Of a DNA stretch of 64,000 nucleotides, positions 44,009-55,221 are shown in pieces. Origin of the DNA: Mycocentrospora acerina (lineage: Eukaryota > Ascomycota > Dothideomycetes > Pleosporales); assembly GCA_022701365.1 (NCBI GenBank), contig JAKUHH010000014.1, positions 470,997-534,996 of the forward strand, given 5' to 3'. The notes below the pieces were generated by a model. It was not told the origin of the DNA. It saw nothing but the letters and a program-made list of their open reading frames with translations, and ran no database searches. Each line of letters begins with the position of its first letter. Position 1 is the stretch's first letter. A program made the position numbers and the translations under genes.

Positions 44009-47000
44009 ATGCCATTGAAAGGAGCTTCTGTTTCGAACCAGACTGTGAGAAAGAGAAAGAGGAAATCGCAGGATGAGGAGGAGACAGTTGGAGATGGCGA
44101 GCTGGACAACACCGAGCCAACTTCAAACAGCGCCACAGCGACGACGACCGTACCGACCAAAACGCAAGATGGCGGAAAGAAGCCCCGACGCACAACGAAA
44201 GCGAAGAAACCGCCTCTAGTCCGCCATACGTCGTCTACATTGGTCGAGACCACGATCCCATGGCCAGAGCACTTCACGAAGCTGCAGCAAGTCTACCGCG
44301 CATTGAATCTGGTGTATACCTTCTGCTGCACGCGCAAGCACCTCGCCACCACGCTCGACAACCTCAAAACAACAGTCGAAGGGCACATCAAGCGCGACCT
44401 TGTCATAGAAGACGTGGCGCAAATCGCCGCCCTGCTACCCAAAGCGATAAACTTTGCGTACGTGGACGAAGCGATGCTGCAGATCAACTTGATGGGTTCG
44501 GAAGACAATTTCAATGGGCGCAGCTCCAAAGAATTTGTCATCTTGGAGCCTGAGCCAGATACACACGAACACAAGGAGGTGTTGCTGTTTGAGTTTATTG
44601 ACGGTGATTTGAAGCGCCAGGTGCAGTGTGCGAAGACGGGGGAGCCGACTAAAGCGGTGCAGAGGTTGAGAAAGGAGGATCTCAAGATGCCGGTTTTCAG
44701 TCAGAAGCAGATGATGAACCTGATTGAGAAGCGCAATGTCAAGTTTACTTCTGCAGTTAATGTGCTGCTGAATGCGTGTGCGGAGGAGGGGGTTGATGCG
44801 GTGGAACGGATACAAGAGATGTCTCAGGCTTTTGTTCCGGTCATGGCGGAGAGTAGGGATTCAACGCCTGGTCCTGAGCGCTCGATGGTGCCTGCTTCTA
44901 TACCCACGGAGCGTAAACCTATCCCTGAGATTGTCGAAGAGATCAAGTCGCTGGAGTGGTACACAGGGCAGGTTGTTCCGGATGGTCACCGTGTTTTCGA
45001 CCCACAGCCTCCTATATTTGGGGACTTGAACTTTTCCATGTCGCAGAACCTTGTCAATGCGCTGTACAATACCCGGAATATCACGCAGTTGTATGCGCAC
45101 CAGGCCGAGGCGATCAACAACTTGTACGAGGGCCATAATGTCATCGTCTCGACGTCGACGAGCTCGGGAAAGTCGCTCATTTACCAGATTCCGGTCCTGC
45201 ATCAGCTTGAGCAGGATGCGAATACTAGAGCCATGTACATCTTCCCTACCAAGGCGCTCGCGCAGGATCAAAGGAAGAGTATGAAGGAGCTTCTTCGGTT
45301 TATGGGCGGACTGGAGGATATCCTTGTGGAGACTTTCGATGGAGATACACCCATGGTAGATCGGAACTACATTCGCGATGAGGGACGCATCATCTTTACG
45401 AACCCGGATATGTTGCACATCACTATTCTTCCGCAGGAAGAGGCGTGGCGAACATTTCTGCAGAACCTGCGCTTCGTGGTCGTGGACGAGTTGCATGTCT
45501 ATAATGGGTTGTTTGGCGCGCACATGGCTTTCATCATGAGGCGGTTACGGAGGGTGTGCGCTGCTGTGGGGAATCGCCACGTAAAGTTCATCTCCTGCTC
45601 TGCAACGGTTGCGAATCCCGAGGCGCATATGAAAACAATCTTTGGTGTTGAAGATGTCAAGCTCACAGACTTTGATGGCTCGCCTTCTGGGCGGAAGGAG
45701 TTTCTGTGCTGGAATACGCCGTTTAAGGATCCGGGCGATCCTACGTCTGGGAGGGGAAACTGCACGGAAGAGTCTGCGAAGCTTGTCTGCCAGCTGATAT
45801 TAAGGGGTGTGCGGGTCATTACCTTTTGCCGTGTCAGGAAACAGTGTGAGGCATTGCTGGCGGCTATCAAGACTGAGCTTACGAGTTTGGAGAGGACGGA
45901 GGTCATTCCCCGTGTGATGTCGTATCGAGGTGGATATACACCGCAGGACAGACGGCGAATTGAGCGGGAGATGTTTGATGGGAAACTTATTGGAATCGTC
46001 TCGACTAGCGCTCTGGAGCTTGGTGTTGACATTGGCACCTTGGATGCTGTTGTAACGGTTGGGTTTCCCTACACGGTTGCTAATCTGCGTCAACAAAGTG
46101 GACGAGCTGGGCGGAGAAACAAAGATTCTTTGTCTGTTCTTGTCGGCGACTGTTTTCCTACGGACCAGTTCTACATGTCCAATCCTGATGAGATTTTCAC
46201 CAAGCCGAATTGCGAGTTGCAAGTCGATCTTGAGAATCTGTTGGTGTTGGAGGGACATGTGCAATGCGCTGCATATGAAATGCCCATCAATGTTGACGTG
46301 GACACGGAATACTTTGGTCCCTCGTTACCGAAGATTGCGCGTCAGAGAATGCGAAGGGATCCAAAAGGGTTTTATCACTGTAATGAGCGCTTTCTCCCTC
46401 AGCCAGCTCGTACTGTTGCTATTCGCGACACCGAGGAGGATCACTTCGCCATCATCGACACAACGCATGGCAAGAACACGGTGTTGGAGGAATTGGAAGC
46501 AAGTCGTGCCTTCTTCACTATTTACGAAGGCGGTATCTTCCTCCATCAGGGTAACACATATCTTGTAAAGGAGTTTTCTCAGGAACGCATGCTCGCCAAA
46601 GTCGAGTACGTGAAAGTCGACTGGACGACCCAACAACGCGACTACACCGACACTGATCCCATTGAAACCGAAGCCATCCGCCGCATTCCCGGAAGCAAAT
46701 CCAAAGCCTTTTTTGGCCCTATAAAGATCCAGCAAGTGGTTTACGGTTTCTTCAAACTCGACAAAAAGCGCCGTATCCTCGACGCTGTGCAAGTCGACAA
46801 CCCCCCAATCATCCTATACAGCAAAGGCCTCTGGCTCGACGTACCCAAATCCGCCCTCGACATTCTCATGTCGCGACGTCTCAACATCGCAGCAGGCATC
46901 CATGCAGCAGAGCACTCAGTCCTCAGCCTCATGCCGAATTTCGTCGTCAGCATGCCCGGCGATGTACGCACGGAATGTAAAGTCCCGCTCAAAGAATACG

Positions 47001-47476
47001 CAAAGAAAGACACGACGCGTAAACGTCCCGCGCGACTAACCTTCTACGACGCTAAAGGCGGCGCATCTGGGTCCGGTATTTCCACAAAGGCGTTTGAGTT
47101 TATAGATACGTTACTTTTACAAGCCTGCGCGCGCCTGCAAACATGCCACTGCCTTGAGGGCTGCCGCGAGTGCTGCTGCAGTGACGTATGCAAGCAGGCG
47201 AATCAAGTGATGAGCAAAGCCGGGGCGATGGTGATTGTCATGTGTCTTTTGGGACGAGAAAAGGATATTGATGTTGATGCGTTGCCATGGGGAGAGGAGG
47301 ATGTCGCTGCAGGTGTGGAGACGGTGGCGCTGGCAGAGGAGGTTAGAATGGCGAGGGGGAGGATGGTGGATGGTGTGTTGATCAAGGAAGAGGAGGAGGA
47401 TGAGGATCATTTTAAGAAAAGTGTGAGGATGTATGGGGGGGAGAGGACGTTTATTGGGGTGCATAAGGAGGTGTGA
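44009..47476 (+). CDS. HRQ1: Hrq1 RecQ4-family DNA helicase
   Basis: Single exon. The first in-frame ATG at 44009 gives 1155 aa beginning MPLKGASVSNQ; the open frame upstream of it is non-ATG. The helicase core has TSTSSGKSLIYQIP (Walker A, Lys388), VVVDELHVYNG (DELH, Asp493), FISCSATVANPE (motif III), ISTSALELGVDIG-like motif IV-V (VSTSALELGVDIGTLD) and QQSGRAGRR (motif VI). The C-terminal region contains a Cys-rich cluster of the DUF1998 type, CHCLEGCRECCCSDVC (about 1047-1062), a predicted zinc site. Hrq1 is the fungal RecQ4-like 3'-5' helicase for interstrand crosslink repair and telomere maintenance. An N-terminal charged segment (about 1-90) is disordered. There are no introns, and the length fits fungal Hrq1. 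Confidence 0.94.
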   Translation: MPLKGASVSNQTVRKRKRKSQDEEETVGDGELDNTEPTSNSATATTTVPTKTQDGGKKPRRTTKAKKPPLVRHTSSTLVETTIPWPEHFTKLQQVYRALNLVYTFCCTRKHLATTLDNLKTTVEGHIKRDLVIEDVAQIAALLPKAINFAYVDEAMLQINLMGSEDNFNGRSSKEFVILEPEPDTHEHKEVLLFEFIDGDLKRQVQCAKTGEPTKAVQRLRKEDLKMPVFSQKQMMNLIEKRNVKFTSAVNVLLNACAEEGVDAVERIQEMSQAFVPVMAESRDSTPGPERSMVPASIPTERKPIPEIVEEIKSLEWYTGQVVPDGHRVFDPQPPIFGDLNFSMSQNLVNALYNTRNITQLYAHQAEAINNLYEGHNVIVSTSTSSGKSLIYQIPVLHQLEQDANTRAMYIFPTKALAQDQRKSMKELLRFMGGLEDILVETFDGDTPMVDRNYIRDEGRIIFTNPDMLHITILPQEEAWRTFLQNLRFVVVDELHVYNGLFGAHMAFIMRRLRRVCAAVGNRHVKFISCSATVANPEAHMKTIFGVEDVKLTDFDGSPSGRKEFLCWNTPFKDPGDPTSGRGNCTEESAKLVCQLILRGVRVITFCRVRKQCEALLAAIKTELTSLERTEVIPRVMSYRGGYTPQDRRRIEREMFDGKLIGIVSTSALELGVDIGTLDAVVTVGFPYTVANLRQQSGRAGRRNKDSLSVLVGDCFPTDQFYMSNPDEIFTKPNCELQVDLENLLVLEGHVQCAAYEMPINVDVDTEYFGPSLPKIARQRMRRDPKGFYHCNERFLPQPARTVAIRDTEEDHFAIIDTTHGKNTVLEELEASRAFFTIYEGGIFLHQGNTYLVKEFSQERMLAKVEYVKVDWTTQQRDYTDTDPIETEAIRRIPGSKSKAFFGPIKIQQVVYGFFKLDKKRRILDAVQVDNPPIILYSKGLWLDVPKSALDILMSRRLNIAAGIHAAEHSVLSLMPNFVVSMPGDVRTECKVPLKEYAKKDTTRKRPARLTFYDAKGGASGSGISTKAFEFIDTLLLQACARLQTCHCLEGCRECCCSDVCKQANQVMSKAGAMVIVMCLLGREKDIDVDALPWGEEDVAAGVETVALAEEVRMARGRMVDGVLIKEEEEDEDHFKKSVRMYGGERTFIGVHKEV

Positions 47477-47811
47477 TTCTGAGTTTATGAGTGTCTGAAT
47501 GGATCTGTGTATTAGGACTGTAAAATTCCGGTCTAATAACTGTATGTCCTGGTATAAATACCAACTGTTCTATTTGCACCTTCTTTGTTCCCTAGTGTTA
47601 TACTTGAAAATATGGTGTTTCCATGCAGCTTTTTGAGCATAAACATGCCCATGAACAGAACCAACAGAAAAAACATTGCCGACTCGACGCCAAAAACGAT
47701 ATAAACATGATTCATCCTGCCATCCCACCATACATGCGACCACAAAACCAACTCCCCAACAACTCATAACCCGTAATCCCAACCCCTCTTCAGAACCTCC
47801 CCTTCCCACCC
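47477..47811. other. 3'-flanking region between convergent genes
   Basis: No gene; spurious frames only. Confidence 0.5.
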
Positions 47812-48813
47812 CTACATCTTCTCCGAATTCCCCGGTTTCTCAAGCCTCGCCTTCTCATCCTTCACCCTCCTCTCCTCCCTCTCACTATACCGATCCCCAA
47901 ACAGCTCAAAATGCGGCCTCATCACAATCGTATACTTGACCAGCTCCTCCATACAATCCACCAACCTATCCCTATTCCCACCGGGCATCAACCTACTCCC
48001 CCCTTCCCCATCCGTCTCCTCGGTAAACTGCTTGTACGCCATGGGAACGCTGCTTTGGTTAGGAATAGCAAACATGCGCATCCAGCGCCCGAGAATGCGA
48101 AGTGAGTTGACGGTGTTGAAAGATTGCGAGCCCCCTGATACCTGCGCGATGGCAAGGGTGCGGCCCTGTGTGGGGCGCACAGAGCCGGTGGAGAGCGGGA
48201 TCCAGTCGATTTGGTTTTTGAAGACGGCGGTCTAGTCCGGCGGGAATTAAAATCAAAAAAAAACATAGTTGGAAAAAGGTGGTGAGAAGGGGGAGGGGGA
48301 GGGGGAATTTACCAAGTTTCCGTGCTGCTCTGGACTGACCCATACGTGCGCGTCGCTCCATTTACTTAGGTCGCGCAGCTCTTGGACTTTGGGGTGCGAG
48401 TGCTGGATGTCGTCTTTCATGGGGAGGCTGGTGGGGTCGTACATTCGTACATCGCAGCCTAGGCGGAAGAGGATTCGGCTAGCTTCGTAGGCGAGGAGGC
48501 GGGAGTAGGAGCGGGAGCGCATGCTGCCGTGGAGGACGAGGACTTTTAGACGGTCTTTGTTGGTGTGGAGGATTTGGGTTTCTACCATTTTTAGGGCTGT
48601 GCTGAGTTCGAGGCGGGAGATCCAGTCGCTGGAGGTGGTGGCATCGTCCAGGAGGAAGGGGCGGTAGGTTTGGCGCGTAGTGGAGTCGTCTTCGTGGGAG
48701 GGGATTGCTAGTGAGCGGTTGTGGTATGCTGGGTCTACGGTGATTTCTGTTCGGGTACGTTCTGCGGCTGTGTTGTTTAAATCGCCGTTTGTTATTGTTG
48801 TGGTGGCGGCCAT
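47812..48813 (-). CDS. arsH: ArsH-type NADPH-dependent FMN reductase
   Basis: Two exons, 48813..48313 and 48231..47812, give 306 aa. The intron starts GTAAAT and ends GACTAG. Flavodoxin-fold motifs: VLVLHGSMRSRSYSRLLAYEA (phosphate-binding loop, about residues 90-110), PEQHGNL at the exon junction, and in exon 2 IDWIPL, TQGRTLAIAQVSGGSQSFNTVN and RMFAIPNQSSVP. These are hallmarks of ArsH, which reduces quinones and organoarsenicals with NADPH and FMN, protecting from arsenite-related oxidants. Upstream in-frame extension to 48909 (MLFLLRST) would add residues without domain content, so the ATG at 48813 is preferred. No other ars gene is visible nearby. Confidence 0.92.
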
Positions 48814-49514
48814 TTTTCTGACGGGAGATAGTCTGGGTGAGTATGGAAATGGGTTTAGAATTGGTCTGCAAAGACGTGTTTGTCGTGTTGAGCGAAGAAG
48901 AAAAAGCATGGACAGACAAGTATGTCTCGATGAGTTGAAAAGACTGAAATCGGAAAAATGGGCGCGTTGAAATTGTGAATGGAGGTTTCTCTCTAGAGTA
49001 GAATAATGGTAAACGACGTTGAATAACAAGATACTGTTGCTATGTATTGCGACGGTATGTCACTCGCACCCTCTTATTGGCTTCATGCGATTCACCACCT
49101 ACAAAATCAATGTGTCGTTGAAAAGCCATCTTACATGTTCATGTGGATGGTTTCCTCACGAATCGTGCGCGTAGTTTTCCTCTTGTAGATTTTCGGAGTG
49201 AAGAGTGATTCCGAAAGGGCGCACTTACTTTTTCTCTCTTGGTCACGCAATGGGCCTAGACTCTTGCGCGTTCGAGATCCTCCGACGTAACCTCCGACGC
49301 CATCCCGTCGCCCTCCAATGCTTGTCGCAAACATACACGGTAAAAACCTCTTTGCGGAATCGCTCTGAGTACTTAAGTCTCGTTGCCGATTTAGTGGTCG
49401 TGCTTCTCGTGTTACATTTTTACTAACGCGTGGCTTTTTGCGACGGTAATCACGCAATTTTTTCGGTGCTACTCAACATTGATAAGGGAGGATCAGCACA
49501 TAAAATCTTTCGCT
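48814..49514. promoter_or_regulatory. divergent promoter region of arsH and permease genes
   Basis: A 701-bp spacer between two genes transcribed in opposite directions. No specific motif recognised. Confidence 0.4.
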
Positions 49515-51608
49515 ATGCCGCCGCCCATTGATGGTTCCCAGCAACAACCTAACGACAACCAAGGCCGGCATGAGAATGCACGTTTAATTGATGCATCGAT
49601 AGCGCAGAACCAGTATAATACTTTCGCGAGAACAGCCAATTTAAACCAGGACGTCGAAAATCAGCAGGCATCTAGCAGCTCTTCCGCGACAATGGATCCA
49701 GCCAGCGAGTTGAGCAAAAAGGATGTCAGTGTTGGCGTTGGGTATGATGGAAAGGATCTTGAGGCGTCTAGGAGTCGCGATCATGGGGGCGACTTTGTCA
49801 CGCAGCAAGAAAACAATAACCTTGCCCGAGGTCTGCGCCAACGTCACATTCAGATGATAGCTATTGCGGGAGCTGTGAGTATTGCCTTTTGTTCATTTTT
49901 CAGATTCTTTTGAAATTCAAATTTCGGATGTAATTCTCGTACATTAAACACGTGTTTTTGAAGAGTCTTTGAGGCTGACAGCGGTGAAGATTGGCACTGG
50001 ATTGTTTCTTGGACTTGGAGGCTCAATCTCTTCGGGAGGACCGCTGGGTGCCCTTCTGGGTTACGCCACCGTTGGAGTCATCGTTTGCGCTGTACAATTC
50101 GCGCTGGGTGAATGCGCCGCGCTTTTGCCAGTTACTGGATCCTTCGTCAGACATGCTGAATTTTTGGTTGACCCGGCTTTCGGATTTGCCATCGGCCTAA
50201 ATATCGTCTACGGAAACCTGCTCTCTGTTCCAGCAGAAATATCGGCCATTTGCGTGTTATTCCAGTTCTGGACAGATCTGACTCCGGCCGTTTGGATTTG
50301 CGTCTTCATTGCCCTTACGTTCGCAGTTGGTATCTCGTTCGTTTCATTTTACGGAGAAGTAGAATTCTTTTTTGCAGCTCTGAAGATTCTTTTGATCATC
50401 TTCTTGATCATATTTGGCCTTGTCATCAGCCTCGGAGGCATTCCAGGACAAGAACGAATGTAAGTACTGTTGTGAAATCTACAACGCTATATGCTGACAT
50501 ATTGCAGTGGTTTCAGATACTGGAAGAGTCCTGGCCCTTTCGTCGAACACATCGCAACTGGTTCTTGGGGCAAGTTCCTCGGATACTGGAGCGTCATGAC
50601 CAATGCAGTCTTCAGCTTTGCAGGCGTAGAGAGCCTGGCAATGGCTGCTGCTGAGACCCAAAACCCACGAAGGAACATTCCCAAGGCGTGCAAAAAGGTC
50701 TTTGCTAGAGTCCTTCTCTTTTACATCCTTGCAGGTGAGTTGTATCGCCAGTCACGTGCCATGCAAAACAACTAAACCGATTCTAGTTCTGATCGTTGGT
50801 ATGCTTGTTTCTAGCGATGATTCCAGACTCAACAACTACACCGGAGACGCAACAATGAGCCCTTTCGTGATTGCTGCTTCAGCTGCCGGTATCAAGGCTG
50901 TTCCATCTGTGGTCAACGCCGTCGTCATCACTTCCGCCTGGTCCTCGTCCAACCAAGCCCTACTCTCAGGAACTCGTGTACTATACGCTCTCGCCATCAA
51001 AGGCCAGGCACCGAAAGTTTTCCTCCGAACAACATCCTGGGGTGTCCCATACGTCTGTGTATGCTTTAACACGTGCTTCATGTTTTTGGCTTTCATGGCA
51101 CTGTCCAACAGCGCTATGACAGTTTTCTGGTGGCTGGTTGATCTTACTGCTGCCGGTGTTCTCGTATCGTGGTCATCGATTTTGTTCAACCACATCCGTT
51201 TGAACATGGCGTTGAAGAAACAGGGTATTCCTCGAACCGAGCTACCGTTTCATAATCGATGGACGCCGTATTCATCTCCTGTTGCACTGTTCATGTGCTT
51301 GACTATCCTTTTCACAGGCGGGTTCTCCACATTCACAAAGGGTAACTGGTCTACCAGTAGTTTTGTCTCCTCTTACCTGTAAGTTTGCCTTCCGAAGAGA
51401 GTACAGTTTCATGACTAACGCGTTTATCAGCGACATACCCCTTGTCATAGCTGCTTTCCTCCTCTGGAAATTCATCAAGGGAACGAAGTTTGTGTCTTTA
51501 GCAGATATACCTCTCCGTGAAGCGTTAGCGGAGGTCGCCAGACATCCAGAACCGTTGGAGCCTAAGTCAACGGGCTGGAAGCGAGTTGTAACATTTTTGT
51601 GGGATTGA
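49515..51608 (+). CDS. APC-family amino-acid permease
   Basis: Five exons, 49515..49874, 49990..50459, 50508..50734, 50787..51378 and 51431..51608, give 608 aa, every junction in phase. A hydrophilic N-terminus of about 110 residues ends in LARGLRQRHIQMIAIAGA, followed directly by IGTGLFLGLGGSISSGGP, the signature of the yeast amino-acid transporter (YAT) subfamily of APC permeases. About twelve membrane helices follow; the SFAGVESLAMAAAETQNPRRNIP segment is the conserved intracellular loop with the APC glutamate. It is likely a plasma-membrane proton symporter for amino acids (proline, lysine or GABA-type); the substrate cannot be read from sequence. The C-terminus (PLEPKSTGWKR) is a short cytosolic tail typical of the family. 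The first intron (115 bp) is the longest here. Confidence 0.94.
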
Positions 51609-52586
51609 TAGGCCAGAAGTAGAAAGATGACTATATGAGGGGTATTGAGAATGATCATATGTGTAGAGTTGACTTAGCGTTGATCAGCCATATACCTGAA
51701 AATATTACAATTTATTCACATCTCTGAAAACTAACAAATACCCAGCATGTGATTTTGATGAGTACGTCTTAGAATCACTAAATTTAGCACGCCTTTTCTT
51801 CCATTCCCAGTCAATTCTACTCGGCTTTTCAGAGTTGAATTTTAATCGTATTTGTTGCTTGGGGCTGTTTTGGTCTTATGGTGTTTTGGGACGTGTGAAA
51901 GTCAATAATTTAGGTAAATCATTGAAACTGGACATCAAAATGCTAATGTTGTATTTTGGGGCTGAATAGGGTAACTATACAGGAGTATTCCACGTTCTGA
52001 AAAGAACAAAGAACAACTTTGTTAGTTCAATTTCGTAGCGGTTGTGAAGGATCGCTTCGAATCCGACGACTGGGAGGTATTGATGATATTAATTAAGTAG
52101 AAAGGTAAGATTGAATAGAATAAGATGAGATTTAACAAGGCATAACTGAGTTCTACCTCCGCCATTACACTGCATGTTAGCATTTGACCTGCCTGCAATG
52201 CTGTACTGAGCGCCGGGGTATGAATGAGTTGTAGGAGAAGAAATCTACGATAGAAGTCAACGATCTTGACAATGAGGGTGTAATCTAATATAAAAGAGAA
52301 AATAGCGCTATATATAGCCGTAGAATAATAGCTGTACGCTTGATTAGATCTCTTGCACACTTACTATGATAGGTTGTCTATATGAATAAGATTTCTCCAC
52401 TTATTCTTGAATTTCAAGCTCGATTGATCCTTAAGTATTGCAGGTTTGATTACTACTGAAGTCTGATGTACAAACGGTCGCCGCAAACATGCATGTATAT
52501 GTATAATAGACAATAATTTAAGTTTGCATCAATGTTGACAATCTGAATGATAAAGAAGTTTGTCATTCACACTCTGTATAACTCCA
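51609..52586. other. AT-rich intergenic, start of the accessory compartment
   Basis: About 1 kb of AT-rich sequence with only short degenerate frames. Possibly decayed repeat DNA. Confidence 0.5.
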
Positions 52587-53665
52587 TCAAGGAACGTCTG
52601 CGAACCATTTATGTGCCAATGCCTCGTTGGCTGTGATTCGTCGCGTTGGGTCCACATTCATCATTCGTACAACAAGATCTTTGAAGTCTTGGTCGATATC
52701 CTGCCACAGTCCAAATGGTCGCCTGGGATTATCTGAATTGAAGTCCGCCGCTATCATAGCAATAAGTTCAGCCCAAGGGCTATCACCAAGGTACTGAATT
52801 AAGCCCCCTATACCCTCCAAATCAGAGAAATAAGAAAGCTGATGTTCAAGAACAATATCTAAGACTTCGATTCCTTCTGGGACTTCTTCTTCGTCAACTG
52901 CGAGTATCACTCGCTTCGTAATAGCGTAGATGCACTGTAGGTATGCTTTTAGATCGAGAAGCAGTTACGAGTAGAGTAGATTAAGACTTACTACAAGACC
53001 AAAGGAGAACATGTCTGTTGGTGTATGTACATTAGCAGATGCGTGTGCCTCTGGACTTCGCCACATCCAATTTCCAATCTGTCTTCCTTTGATAACACAA
53101 TCCTCTGGTACGTAAGTAGCGTCTTCTATATCAGCAATCTGAACTTGCTCAACCATTATTTTCCCTTCTTGCTCCTTCCACTCTACTAATATATTATTTG
53201 GTTTTATATCAGTGTGGACAATCCCTTTTTCATGTAACGCTGCAATCCCACGAAGTACATCCCGGAGAATTCGCTTAGTTATCAGAATTGGAACTTCCTT
53301 TTGGACAAAAGATAGAAGGTGGTCCCTAAGATATTTGTATGCGAACATAGATTTGTCAGGGATAGTATCGTCAGATACACGTATGTAGGTTGAGCCCCGA
53401 AGATCATTGAACATGCCCTTGAAGTATTTGAAGTCTCGTGATGCAACACTTTTTAAAACATATTTTTGGTCTTCAGAGCTGTAGATTGAATGTTGGTACT
53501 TGAATTGTCCTAGTTTTTCCAAATTGAACATACTTACGTTGCAAGATACACACGTCCTTGGTTGCCAGGTCGATCCTGAAGAATTCGTTCGATAAAATAA
53601 CGACGGCCTGACTGACCCAAGACTCGCGTGAGCGCAGCAGCTCGAGTGAACGTGGGGGCAGACAT
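52587..53665 (-). CDS. atypical protein kinase
   Basis: Three exons, 53665..53538, 53478..52992 and 52934..52587, give 320 aa. Exon 1 supplies YFIERILQDRPGNQGRVYLAT, a glycine-loop-like N-lobe start; exon 2 continues SEDQKYVLKSV with the VAIK-type lysine K52. The catalytic loop HTDIKPNN at 131-138 (D133, N138) is canonical. The DFG motif is replaced by Asp-Ile-Glu (D159-I-E) in IADIEDATY; the Asp is kept but the Phe-Gly is not. RSPEA and PTDMFSFG (activation segment end and helix F) follow. The ATG at 53665 starts MSAPTFTRAA. The C-lobe ends VRMMNVDPTRRITANEALAHKWFA. It is a eukaryotic-type kinase of a fungus-specific, variable family, possibly active. The flanking region is AT-rich, and similar families are often expanded in accessory regions. 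Confidence 0.83.
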
Positions 53666-54593
53666 GTTCGTCACTGGCCAATGCCGGCATAAATTCGGGG
53701 ACCACAGGTTGGGCGAGTCGCAAAGCTCTTCTTTCGAGAGGAAGAGAAATAGCTTAGGCTGTAATTGTGATAAGGATCATGAAATGTAATATTGAGGGGG
53801 TAGTAAGAGAGACTGTGAAACAAGTCGCGACATGCGAGTGTTAAAACCGGTACTGTCGATTTATTGAGTTGCATAGTCCGAGCTTCTCTGTGCCAATCAA
53901 TCGGGGCCTTCGTTGTATTAGGCGCACAATATGTGAGCCCTGGCTGCCAGCACGCTCCCATCGTGCCTCTGAACACTAGGTCGGGTCTAAGACTGCCCAA
54001 GTGCTTTAAAACTATAAACTTGCTTCTCATAATTCTTGATGCCGGGTTGTGCTCAGCTTCAAACTATGAACATTGTCCCCGAGTGAGGAGCTGGCTTAAT
54101 TTTAATATCTTCCCTTATTCGAATGTTGCGAATTGATTTTTTCACTGAAAAACAGGCTTAAGTTATTGAAAGGAACGAAGCAGTGAGATTCGTATTTTGA
54201 TGTTTGGTCAGATATTTGTGACAAAAGCATTAACGATACGTTTAAAAGTAGTAATGTGCCTGTTGATTGACAAGACCTTCCTACTTTGACTACTATCTTT
54301 CAATCATTTTGCTTCTTCATCCTCTCTTCATCTTCAATTAAGACTATCTGCTCTGAAAATAATCTTCTTCTTTTTCTTCTTCCTTTCCCATAATCCTCTT
54401 TTCTCTGAATACCTGCTCTCTACTAGCCCTTGCGTCTAATGATATTTAGAGGGTCTAATGAAGAAGTTAAGAATTGTTTGAAATGACATGATAAAGCAAT
54501 GAAAAGTGCAGTAGTGTATCTAAGCATACCAATAATTCTTAACAAATACACTGTTGTTCTTCTTAGTGGGGCTTGCAAATAGTATATGATGTC

Positions 54594-54680
54594 AGGACAC
54601 AGGTCTATTCCACTGGGCTATCCAAGCCAAATTAGCACTGTAAGATATATTCTGATACATATTTAGTCAGACGAGAACGT
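54594..54680 (-). repeat. tRNA-like dispersed repeat, copy 1
   Basis: Most diverged of three copies. It shares the segment reading CTCTATTCCACTGGGCT-like, followed by CCAAGCC; the reverse complement resembles the 5' half of a tRNA. Confidence 0.5.
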
Positions 54681-55002
54681 GTAGGTATCCTTATCGGATA
54701 ATTTTTTTAAAAAAACGTATAGGTTTTAGATAATATTATTTGACCAAATTATTGAAGATCACCAAAACAATGGCTTAATGCAAAAGTAGTACAATAGTAT
54801 TAGAAATACGCTTAATGTCTTCCTAATATCTAATTTAACTTATCACAAATGAGAAAAGTAACATAACTCTTATGTTTTTTTTAAGGACCATTTAAATTTT
54901 GGATGTATTTCTTAGTCCTACAATTTAATCTCATCCTATCCTATAGTGTTTGTGTCGCCCAATTGCGATAGTTGCATATGCCTTTTTCAGCTTTGATTGT
55001 CA

Positions 55003-55130
55003 AGACACGGCTCTGTCCCACTGTGCCATTCAAGCTAAAAGGTGGTATGATCTATCATCTGATAAATATTGGAATAGAACAGTATATATCCTCAGATTAT
55101 ACCGCTTTCTGACAAATATATAGCTGACCT
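55003..55130 (-). repeat. tRNA-like dispersed repeat, copy 2
   Basis: Shares about 90 bases with the copy at 56.7 kb: the GGCTCTGTCCCACTGTGCCA block followed by ATGATCTATCATCTGATA, then GGAATA and ACAGTA. On the minus strand TGGCACAGTGG matches a Pol III A-box consensus. Confidence 0.6.
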
Positions 55131-55221
55131 GTTTTAGAGACGTAAACTGTAGCTGCTCAATACCCATCCATAAAAATCAATATAGTTCCCATGAACACAC
55201 ACATGTACAGTCCCAACGTAT

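Larger units (their letters stand above)
53666..55221. other. AT-rich intergenic with dispersed repeats
   Basis: About 1.5 kb of degenerate AT-rich sequence with two copies of a tRNA-like dispersed repeat (listed separately). No gene. Confidence 0.55.

Noticed and set aside
52022..52360. 112-residue hydrophobic frame in AT-rich DNA
   Set aside because: Low-complexity Leu/Ile/Ser-rich translation expected from AT-rich sequence; no ATG-supported gene model.
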